In this document: one piece after another, positions 1 to 7,396 of the stretch
Layout: each line of letters begins with the position of its first letter
How positions within the stretch are numbered: the first letter of the stretch is position 1
NCBI GenBank assembly: GCA_003694235.1
Contig: RFKO01000277.1
Location: forward strand, 1 to 9,522
DNA length: 9,522 bases
Reading direction: 5' to 3'
Origin: Anaerolineae bacterium
GTDB taxonomy: Bacteria; Chloroflexota; Anaerolineae; Anaerolineales; UBA11858
Made by a program: the position numbers and the translations under genes
Notes under the pieces: model-generated
The model's input: the letters and a program-made list of their open reading frames with translations, nothing else
What the model was told of the DNA's origin: nothing
Databases searched by the model: none

Positions 1-1
1 C

Positions 2-304
2 AGCTCGGCGGGTGGATCGTCTTCCGGCGGCAGCGCAGGTGGCAGCTCAGCAGGTGGGTCTTCCTCCGGCGGCACGGGCGACACGGCTACTGTTGACCCT
101 TGCCTGCTCAATCCCTCCGACCCCAACTGCATAACGACTGTCAACATCGGTAATAGTGGTGGTGGCACCAGCGGCAGCAGCGGGGGGGGAATCAGCGTGG
201 CAAACCCCTGCGATGTCAATCCTTCCGACCCCTCCTGCACTACTACAGTGGGCACAGGCAACACACTCAACGAGCCAATTATCACACCGGTGGTCAATCC
301 CTGA
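2..304 (+). CDS. C-terminal end of a Ser/Gly-rich protein with paired-Cys repeats (partial, 5' end outside window)
   Basis: The frame is open from base 2 to the TGA at 302-304, giving 100 residues of a protein that starts upstream of the window. Residues 1-25 are low-complexity Ser/Gly/Ala. A 33-base unit occurs at 2-34 and again, diverged, at 44-76. After this come two copies of a Cys motif of the form PCxxNPSDPxCxTTV, at residues 33-47 and 69-83. Each has two Cys separated by eight residues (C34/C43 and C70/C79), and a Gly/Ser linker lies between the copies. Such composition is usual for exported or surface proteins with flexible linkers; paired Cys could form disulfides or bind a ligand, but this is inference. 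No anchor, sorting signal or transmembrane helix is visible in the part present. I do not recognise the family. The gene ends 83 bases before the convergent radA stop and is closed by the terminator at 328-365. Confidence 0.75.
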   Translation, partial: SSAGGSSSGGSAGGSSAGGSSSGGTGDTATVDPCLLNPSDPNCITTVNIGNSGGGTSGSSGGGISVANPCDVNPSDPSCTTTVGTGNTLNEPIITPVVNP

Positions 305-327
305 ACGGCGAAAAACAGTAAACTAAT

Positions 328-365
328 CAAACGACGGCGCATTGTCCTGTATGCGCCGTCGTTTG
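328..365. terminator. Bidirectional intrinsic terminator between the partial CDS and radA
   Basis: A perfect 15-bp stem is formed by 328-342 and 351-365, with an 8-base loop at 343-350. The core is GC-rich (CGACGGCGCA paired with TGCGCCGTCG). It lies between two convergent stop codons, at 304 (+) and 387 (-). On the minus strand the stem is followed within about 10 bases by T-rich sequence (TTTACTGTTTTT at 322-311). On the plus strand only a short T run follows. It most likely ends transcripts from both sides and is stronger for radA. Confidence 0.85.
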
Positions 366-386
366 TGCATCATAGCAGTTCTTTGC

Positions 387-1772
387 TCATGCGTTTTGCA
401 CCAGGGCGTGCTTCAAAGCTTCGCGCAGGCTGCGCGCCTCGACGATCTCGATCCCCGCGGGCCAGGGTTCGCTCTTGCGCAGGCGGCGCGGGACGATGGC
501 GCGCTTGAAGCCCAACCGCGCGGCCTCGCGCAAGCGCGGTGTCATCTGCCCGACCATACGCAGTTCCCCCGAAAGGCCGACCTCGCCGATCAGCACCGCG
601 TCGGCGCGCACCGGCACATCCCGCACCGAGGAGGCGATGGCGGCCGCGATCGCCAGGTCTGCCGCCGGCTCGCCGATCTTCAGTCCGCCGATCACGTTGA
701 CGAACACATCCTGATCCGAAAGCCGCACCCCAACCCGGCGGGTGAGCACCGCGGTGATCAGCAACAGGCGGTTGAAATCCACCCCGTTGGGCGTGCGCCG
801 CGGGTTGCCAAAACTGGTCGGGCTGGTCAACCCCTGGATTTCGACCAACAGCGGACGGGTGCCCTCCATCGTCACCGCGATGGCCGAACCGGGGGCGTTG
901 ACCATCCGCTCCGCCAGGAACACTTCTGAGGGATTGGCCACCTCCTCCAGGCCGCTGTCGCGCATTTCGAACACCCCGACTTCAGAGGTCGCCCCATAGC
1001 GGTTCTTGACCGTGCGCAACAGACGGTAACTCTGGAAGCGGTCGCCCTCCAGGTAGAGCACCGCGTCCACAATATGTTCCAGCACGCGCGGCCCGGCGAT
1101 CACGCCTTCTTTGGTGACATGGCCGATCAGAAACACGGTGATGCCTGATGTCTTGGCCAGTTCCCGCAGACGCGAGGCCGCCTCGCGCACCTGGGAAACC
1201 GAACCGGCCGAGGAGGTCAGGTCGGGCAGATAGGTGGTCTGGATCGAATCCACGATCAACAACTCGGGTCCGATCTCTTCCACCTGTTGCAGGATGACAT
1301 CCAGATTGGTTTCAGTGACCAGGAAGAGCGCATCAGGCAGTTCCTGCTCGCGCAGCAGCCGCACGGCCCGCATTTTGATCTGTTTTTCGGACTCTTCGCC
1401 GGAGACGTACAGCACGGTGCGCTGCCGCGCCATGGCCAGCGCGGTTTGCAGCAAGAGGGTGGATTTGCCAATGCCGGGATCACCGCCGATCAGCACCACC
1501 GAACCGGGGACGATGCCGCCCCCCAACACGCGCGCAAATTCCTCCAGCGGGACCGGCATACGCTCTTCAATCTCCCCGCTGATTTCCTTGAGCCTGCGCG
1601 GCCGGGAGCGTCTGCCCGCAGTGCTGCGAGCGGCATCCCGCGCCGGTGCAGCTTTCTCCACAATCTCTTCCACCATGGAATCCCATTCCCCACAGGAAGG
1701 GCAGCGCCCCAAAGGGCGGGCGCTGATGCGGCCGCATTGTTGACAGACGTATTGCGTGTAAGTTTTCGCCAT
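387..1772 (-). CDS. radA: DNA repair protein RadA (Sms)
   Basis: This 461-residue protein has the complete RadA/Sms architecture and normal family length. An N-terminal C4 zinc finger is formed by C10, C13, C24 and C27. A RecA-like ATPase core follows, with Walker A GGDPGIGKST at 96-105, an SGEES segment near 124-128 and a Walker B-like LLIVDS at 171-176. The RadA-specific KNRYG motif is at 256-260. The C-terminal part (about 290-461) is the Lon-protease-like domain, with GGLKIGEPAADLAIAAA and IGEVGLSGELR segments. RadA is a cytoplasmic hexameric helicase that extends recombination intermediates by branch migration. ATG 1772 is the only start that keeps the zinc finger intact. No good Shine-Dalgarno precedes it: the 12 bases upstream are TTTGTTTGAGCC, directly after a hairpin (1785-1817). 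clpC lies 66 bases upstream on the same strand, and clpC-radA adjacency is also known in Firmicutes, so co-transcription with partial read-through is plausible. Confidence 0.97.
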   Translation of the reverse strand: MAKTYTQYVCQQCGRISARPLGRCPSCGEWDSMVEEIVEKAAPARDAARSTAGRRSRPRRLKEISGEIEERMPVPLEEFARVLGGGIVPGSVVLIGGDPGIGKSTLLLQTALAMARQRTVLYVSGEESEKQIKMRAVRLLREQELPDALFLVTETNLDVILQQVEEIGPELLIVDSIQTTYLPDLTSSAGSVSQVREAASRLRELAKTSGITVFLIGHVTKEGVIAGPRVLEHIVDAVLYLEGDRFQSYRLLRTVKNRYGATSEVGVFEMRDSGLEEVANPSEVFLAERMVNAPGSAIAVTMEGTRPLLVEIQGLTSPTSFGNPRRTPNGVDFNRLLLITAVLTRRVGVRLSDQDVFVNVIGGLKIGEPAADLAIAAAIASSVRDVPVRADAVLIGEVGLSGELRMVGQMTPRLREAARLGFKRAIVPRRLRKSEPWPAGIEIVEARSLREALKHALVQNA

Positions 1773-1784
1773 GGCTCAAACAAA

Positions 1785-1817
1785 CAGGGCACAGCCTGTT
1801 GCGGACGCTGTGCCCTG
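1785..1817 (-). terminator. Hairpin with T-rich tail between clpC and radA (terminator or attenuator)
   Basis: There is a perfect 11-bp stem, CAGGGCACAGC (1785-1795) with GCTGTGCCCTG (1807-1817), and an 11-base loop. Read on the minus strand it follows the clpC stop by about 20 bases and is followed by TTTGTTTGAG, a moderate T tract, so it fits a Rho-independent terminator for clpC. The radA ATG starts only 12 bases after the stem, leaving no room for a separate radA promoter in the gap. Partial read-through is therefore likely, or radA is transcribed from a promoter inside clpC. Confidence 0.7.
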
Positions 1818-1827
1818 AGCGGCTGCT

Positions 1828-1838
1828 GGCCTGAGGCC

Positions 1839-1845
<7 letters not shown>
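1828..1845. repeat. 18-bp perfect palindrome spanning the clpC stop codon
   Basis: The 18 bases read identically on both strands (GGCCTGAGG followed by its reverse complement). The clpC TGA (1839-1841, minus) lies inside it. An alternative stem pairs TGCTGGC at 1824-1830 with GCCAGCA at 1849-1855. It may add a second foldback ahead of the 1785-1817 hairpin at the clpC mRNA 3' end, or may simply reflect coding for Glu-Ala-Ala-Ala in GC-rich DNA. No function can be assigned. Confidence 0.5.
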
Positions 1846-4361
<2,516 letters not shown>

Positions 4362-4367
4362 GGCACG

Positions 4368-4374
4368 ACCTCCT
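4368..4374 (-). promoter_or_regulatory. clpC ribosome binding site that decides the start
   Basis: The minus strand reads AGGAGGT from 4374 to 4368, six bases before the ATG at 4361-4359. This near-perfect Shine-Dalgarno lies inside the longer open frame (ATG at 4382), so the longer start is rejected. The retained start gives MANIERF, the usual ClpC N-terminus. Confidence 0.85.
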
Positions 4375-4382
4375 GGGGTCAA

Positions 4383-4398
4383 GCGAGATCGCTCTCGC
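4383..4398 (-). promoter_or_regulatory. GNRA-tetraloop hairpin in the clpC leader
   Basis: On the minus strand, GCGAGA, the loop GCGA and TCTCGC form a 6-bp stem closed by a GNRA-class tetraloop. It ends 8 bases before the clpC Shine-Dalgarno. Such a compact structure in a 5' leader may affect mRNA stability or initiation, but it does not overlap the ribosome binding site. Function is inferred only from position. Confidence 0.4.
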
Positions 4399-4488
4399 GC
4401 TACACATCACTTCATCCGCTCACCGGCACCCGATCGCCTGCAGACGCATACGCGGCTCGGCCTGCCAATCACTACATCCCTGCCTCCC

Positions 4489-4494
4489 ATTGTA
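4489..4494 (-). promoter_or_regulatory. Alternative -10 candidate for clpC
   Basis: The minus strand reads TACAAT (4494 to 4489), five of six matches to TATAAT, about 130 bases before the clpC start. No convincing -35 lies 16-19 bases upstream. It competes with the extended -10 at 4578-4586. Confidence 0.25.
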
Positions 4495-4577
4495 CCGCCA
4501 CTGCGTGCACTTCACGGTTGAAAACACTGCTTCTGTCAGCGCACTTCCAACTGGCGGGAGAGGGAATAGCCACCTTA

Positions 4578-4586
4578 ATTCTACCA
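4578..4586 (-). promoter_or_regulatory. Candidate extended -10 promoter for clpC
   Basis: The minus strand reads TGGTAGAAT (4586 to 4578), matching an extended -10 (TG-N-TATAAT) with one hexamer mismatch. The -35 region is weak: TTGTGA lies 20 bases upstream and TTGAGA only 11. Transcription would begin near 4571 and give a leader of about 210 bases. The surrounding DNA is AT-richer than its neighbourhood, as expected for a promoter. Confidence 0.35.
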
Positions 4587-4666
4587 AAGAGTGTCTCAAT
4601 TTCTCACAACTCTCGTGATTCTTACAAAAGTTTAATGACAGGGCTTACGCAGTTGAATGCGCTTGA

Positions 4667-4703
4667 ACCACGGAGACACAGAGTTCACTGAGTTTTTTCT
4701 GTG
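4667..4703 (+). repeat. Copy A of a dispersed CACGGAGACACAG-type repeat
   Basis: The segment starts ACCACGGAGACACAGAG and continues through a GTTCACTGAG-type stretch into a T run. It aligns over about 35 bases with copy B at 9241-9275: the first 13 bases CACGGAGACACAG are identical, then an imperfect CACAGAG-like stretch and a T6-7 run follow. CACAGA (4677-4682) can also pair with TCTGTG (4698-4703). Short sequences of this style recur between genes in many environmental bacterial genomes (memory, not searched). Confidence 0.5.
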
Positions 4704-4794
4704 ATTCGCGGGCAGAGCACCTGCCTGGGCCCTGCCGCCGGGCAGGCAAAGCACACGGATTGGGGCATGCTCTCGCGGGATCTCCATAAACAAA

Positions 4795-4820
4795 CAGGCG
4801 CATCAAACTGGATGCGCCTG
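4795..4820 (-). terminator. Intrinsic terminator of the rpsA-like gene
   Basis: There is a perfect 10-bp stem, CAGGCGCATC (4795-4804) with GATGCGCCTG (4811-4820), and a 6-base loop. On the minus strand it comes 22 bases after the stop at 4843 and is followed by TTTGTTTATG. The same TTTGTTT tail follows the clpC-radA hairpin. Confidence 0.85.
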
Positions 4821-4842
4821 GGGATGTGCGGTGGTTGTTGGT

Positions 4843-6159
4843 TCAGGCCGTTTCCTGGACTTCTGCTTCATCAGAAGGAGTGACCGCGGGATCATCCTCT
4901 GCGGCTGCTTCTGCCGTTTCGTCCGCTGGCTCCTCGGCCACGCTCTCTGCTTCCAGGGCAGCATCCACCTCGTCCTTGACCATCTTCCAATCCAGATCAA
5001 TGTAAGCGCCCGAAGACACTTTACGCAGACTGAGGCCAAGGCGGCACTTTTCACGATCAATGTTGATAATACGCAAGGTGAGCTTATCACCAACCTTGAC
5101 CACTTCTTTGGGGTGCTCCACGCGCTCAGTGCTGAGTTCGGAGATGTGGATCAAACCTTCCAGGTCGCGGTCTTCCAGGCGGGCGAATGCGCCGAAATCG
5201 GTCAGGTGGGTGATCACCCCTTCCACCAGCTGGCCTTCTTTGAGGTCTTTGACCTTCGCCAGCCAGGGATTCTCCTGCAAGGCGCGAATGGAAAGCCCGA
5301 TGCGCTTGCGTTCCGGATCCAGGCTGATGACCTTAACCTGTACTTCCTGCCCCACCTTGAGCACATCTTTGGGATGCTTGATGCGCTCCCAGGAGATTTC
5401 GGAGAGGTGCACCAGACCATCCGCGCCGTCGATATTGACAAAGGCGCCAAAGCTCGCCAGGCTGGTCACGCGCCCGGTGACCACATCGCCCACGGACAAC
5501 TCATCCAGCAAACGCTCCTTGAGCACCTCGCGCGTCTCGCTCAATGCCTTGCGCTCGGAGAGAATCAGGCGGCGGCGCTCGCGGTCGACCTCTACCACGG
5601 CAACCTCAATCGGTTCACCAACCAGCTTGCCCCAGCGCTTTTCCGGCGTATCGCCAGCGGTGCGACGCAACAGGCTGACCTGGGAGCCCGGCACAAAGCC
5701 GCGCAACTGCCCCACGGGCACGAGCAGACCGCCCTTGTTGAACCCGGCGATTACGCCCTGATAGGTTTCACCGCTCTCTTTCAGGCGCTCCACCATATCC
5801 CAGTCTTCCGCCTCACGCGCGCGGGTGTAGGACACCGCCAGATTGCCGTTCTGGTCATCGGCAGAAAGCACGAATACGTTGATGGTATCCCCCACCTTGA
5901 AACCGGCCCGTGTTTCGGGGTCGATCTGATCCAGCTCGCGCCCGCTGATCACGCCCTCCGATTTCGCGCCGATGCTCACCATGATCTCGTTATCGGTGAT
6001 CGCGGCAATCACGCCTTCCCGAATCTCCCCCGGACGGGGAAATTCGATTTCCAGACCCTGCTCATCAAGCAGTTCTTCCATTGAGGGTTGCGGTTCAGAG
6101 ACCTCGGTGATTTCTTCTTCCACCAGGTTCTCCGCGACGCGGGCTTCACTTTCAGTCAT
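4843..6159 (-). CDS. rpsA: S1-domain RNA-binding protein, bS1-like (30S ribosomal protein S1 homologue)
   Basis: The protein has 438 residues and four S1 (OB-fold) RNA-binding domains, at about 44-114, 131-204, 222-293 and 309-379. Domains 3 and 4 are the most canonical, with G-x-V-x-x-L-x-x-FGAF followed by GLVHLSE or GLIHISE. The N-terminal 40 residues and the tail (about 400-438) are strongly acidic. S1 proteins hold mRNA on the 30S subunit during initiation; a four-domain form is shorter than the six-domain Escherichia coli protein but common outside Proteobacteria. The frame can be opened from a TTG at 6177, but ATG 6159 is preferred: a GGAG lies 12 bases upstream (a slightly long spacing) and the TTG has no ribosome binding site. 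The gene has its own promoter (6200-6228) and terminator (4795-4820), so it is probably monocistronic. An S1-domain protein of non-ribosomal function cannot be fully excluded. Confidence 0.92.
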   Translation of the reverse strand: MTESEARVAENLVEEEITEVSEPQPSMEELLDEQGLEIEFPRPGEIREGVIAAITDNEIMVSIGAKSEGVISGRELDQIDPETRAGFKVGDTINVFVLSADDQNGNLAVSYTRAREAEDWDMVERLKESGETYQGVIAGFNKGGLLVPVGQLRGFVPGSQVSLLRRTAGDTPEKRWGKLVGEPIEVAVVEVDRERRRLILSERKALSETREVLKERLLDELSVGDVVTGRVTSLASFGAFVNIDGADGLVHLSEISWERIKHPKDVLKVGQEVQVKVISLDPERKRIGLSIRALQENPWLAKVKDLKEGQLVEGVITHLTDFGAFARLEDRDLEGLIHISELSTERVEHPKEVVKVGDKLTLRIINIDREKCRLGLSLRKVSSGAYIDLDWKMVKDEVDAALEAESVAEEPADETAEAAAEDDPAVTPSDEAEVQETA

Positions 6160-6199
6160 AGGGTTTACACGCTCCAATTTGAAATAAGATCAGGTGTAC

Positions 6200-6228
6200 A
6201 TTATACGCTCTAAAGGTAAACTTGGCAA
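6200..6228 (-). promoter_or_regulatory. Sigma70-type promoter of the rpsA-like gene
   Basis: On the minus strand, -35 TTGCCA (6228-6223), a 17-base spacer and -10 TATAAT (6205-6200) give five of six plus six of six consensus matches with ideal spacing. Transcription should begin near 6193, leaving a leader of about 34 bases before ATG 6159. It is the best promoter in the window, as expected for a highly expressed translation gene. Confidence 0.85.
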
Positions 6229-6236
6229 CCTGTTTG

Positions 6237-6245
6237 TGGTAAGAT
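6237..6245 (+). promoter_or_regulatory. Candidate extended -10 promoter of the chelatase locus
   Basis: TGGTAAGAT matches TG-N-TATAAT with one mismatch to the -10 hexamer. There is no good -35 at normal spacing (TTGGCA at 6222-6227 is only 12 bases away). Transcription would begin near 6252, about 56 bases before ATG 6308. It lies just beyond the divergent rpsA-like promoter, whose -35 is at 6223-6228, so polymerase binding on one side may affect the other. The short leader leaves no room for a cobalamin riboswitch, and I saw no B12-box. Confidence 0.35.
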
Positions 6246-6294
6246 TCAAGAGGCAGAAACACGCATATCTGCCAGATTGCGACCACTTACACTC

Positions 6295-6298
6295 AGGA
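6295..6298 (+). promoter_or_regulatory. Ribosome binding site deciding the chlI-type start
   Basis: AGGA ends 9 bases before ATG 6308. The frame could also open at ATG 6194, but that would add 38 residues unlike the family. ATG 6308 gives MPTIYPFTAIVGQE-like family N-terminus, so the downstream start is preferred. Confidence 0.7.
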
Positions 6299-6307
6299 AT
6301 ACACTTT

Positions 6308-7396
6308 ATGCCAACCATTTACCCGTTTACTGCGATCGTCGGTCAGGAGCGCATGAAACGTGCGCTCATCCTCAACGCGGTTTACCCCCAAATCGGTGGT
6401 GTGCTGATCCGGGGCGAGCGCGGCACGGCCAAATCCACCGCCGCCCGCGCCCTGGCCGAACTGCTGCCGCGCGTGAAAGTGATCAAGGGCTGCCGCTTCG
6501 GCTGCGACCCGGACAGACCGGCCACCTGGTGCACCGAGTGTCGCCAGCGCGAGTCCATCGAGTTCGAATATCGCCCTACCCCCTTTGTCAATCTGCCGGT
6601 CTCCGCCACCGAAGACCGCGTGGTCGGCACGCTGGATATCGAGAAAGCCATTCAGAAGGGTGAACGCCACTTTGAACCCGGCGTGCTGGCGGCGGCCAAC
6701 CGCGGCTTGCTGTACATCGATGAGGTCAATTTGCTGGATGACCACGTGGTTGACCTGCTGCTGGATTCGGCTGCCATGGGGATGAACATCGTCGAGCGCG
6801 AAGGAATCTCCTTCAGCCATCCGGCGCGCTTCATCCTGGTGGGGACGATGAACCCCGAGGAGGGCGACCTGCGTCCTCAGCTGCTCGACCGCTTTGCCCT
6901 CTCGGTAGACATCCACGGCATCCGCTCTCCTCAGGAGCGCGTCTTCATCATGGAGCGTAATCTGGCCTTCGAGGCCGACCCGGAGGGCTTCCGCCAGCAA
7001 TGGCTACCCAAAGAACAGGAGCTCTCCAGGCGCATCGAGCGAGCGCGCGAACTGGTAGCCCAGGTGAAATACTCCCGCCGCGATTTGCTCTCCATCGCCG
7101 CCTTGAGCGCCTCGTTGAACGTGGACGGGCATCGCGCCGACCTGGTGATCCTGAAAGCGGCCCGCGCCCATGCCGCCTATGAAGGGCGCACGCAAATCAA
7201 TGAGCGGGACATCGCCCTGGCCGCCGAACTGGCTTATCCACACCGCATCAAGCGCGGGCCGTTCGACCAGGCAGATGTCAGTTTCGAGGAGTTGCAGGAG
7301 CGCATCGAGCAACTGCAAGGCGCCTCCACGCCGATGGATGAGGAGCAATCTCCGGCGGAAGAGACCGCTTCCGTCGAAGAAAAAAAAAAGCCGTAG
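6308..7396 (+). CDS. chlI: AAA+ chelatase ATPase subunit, ChlI/BchI-type (zero-frame product)
   Basis: The 362-residue zero-frame product is a MoxR/ChlI-type AAA+ ATPase. It shows Walker A GERGTAKST at 36-44, Walker B LLYIDEVNLLDDH at 134-146, the family segment VGTMNPEEGDLRPQLLDRF at 178-196 and a C-terminal helical domain to about 338. Residues 340-360 are an acidic linker, ending E-E-K-K-K-P before TAG at 7394-7396. A four-Cys cluster sits at C62, C66, C75 and C78 and may bind a metal. I recall that Rhodobacter BchI lacks it, while ChlD-like proteins of putative cobalt chelatases often have it. The protein would power metal insertion into a tetrapyrrole ring together with a VWA subunit and a large CobN/ChlH subunit, neither of the large types being in the window. 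Co2+ is more likely than Mg2+, because nothing here indicates chlorophyll synthesis; this is inference. The last codons form a slippery A-run (7380-7390). Confidence 0.9.
   Translation: MPTIYPFTAIVGQERMKRALILNAVYPQIGGVLIRGERGTAKSTAARALAELLPRVKVIKGCRFGCDPDRPATWCTECRQRESIEFEYRPTPFVNLPVSATEDRVVGTLDIEKAIQKGERHFEPGVLAAANRGLLYIDEVNLLDDHVVDLLLDSAAMGMNIVEREGISFSHPARFILVGTMNPEEGDLRPQLLDRFALSVDIHGIRSPQERVFIMERNLAFEADPEGFRQQWLPKEQELSRRIERARELVAQVKYSRRDLLSIAALSASLNVDGHRADLVILKAARAHAAYEGRTQINERDIALAAELAYPHRIKRGPFDQADVSFEELQERIEQLQGASTPMDEEQSPAEETASVEEKKKP

Larger units (their letters stand above)
4362..4842. other. 481-bp intergenic region between rpsA-like gene and clpC
   Basis: No gene was recognised here. 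On the minus strand it holds, in transcription order, the rpsA-like terminator (4795-4820), a GC-rich stretch with short foldbacks (CCTGCC at 4731-4736 with GGCAGG at 4741-4746), a repeat copy (4667-4703), candidate clpC promoters, and a leader of about 130-210 bases with a tetraloop hairpin just before the clpC ribosome binding site. The plus-strand frames open across it are continuations of antisense shadows of clpC. I looked for tRNA cloverleafs, a CIRCE element and CtsR-type heptads and found none. Confidence 0.7.

Noticed and set aside
4362..4600. CIRCE or CtsR operator upstream of clpC
   Set aside because: Neither the TTAGCACTC/GAGTGCTAA inverted repeat nor GGTCAAA-type direct repeats were found; the GACC...GGTC pair around the Shine-Dalgarno is too short to support a call.
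4831..6084. Plus-strand open frame of 417 codons antisense to the rpsA-like gene
   Set aside because: It is the complement of a clear four-domain S1 gene. No domain, ribosome binding site or independent support was seen.
6194..6307. Upstream ATG extending the ChlI-type protein by 38 residues
   Set aside because: The extension is unlike the family N-terminus, and ATG 6308 has its own AGGA and begins at the usual family position. The extension also overlaps the promoter region.
6194..6307. Possible cobalamin riboswitch before the chelatase gene
   Set aside because: Only about 56 bases lie between the candidate start site and ATG 6308, too short for a B12 riboswitch, and no B12-box-like sequence was seen.
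6293..7000. Minus-strand open frame of 235 codons opposite the ChlI-type gene
   Set aside because: It is antisense to a well-supported AAA+ gene with intact Walker motifs; composition is typical of a shadow frame.
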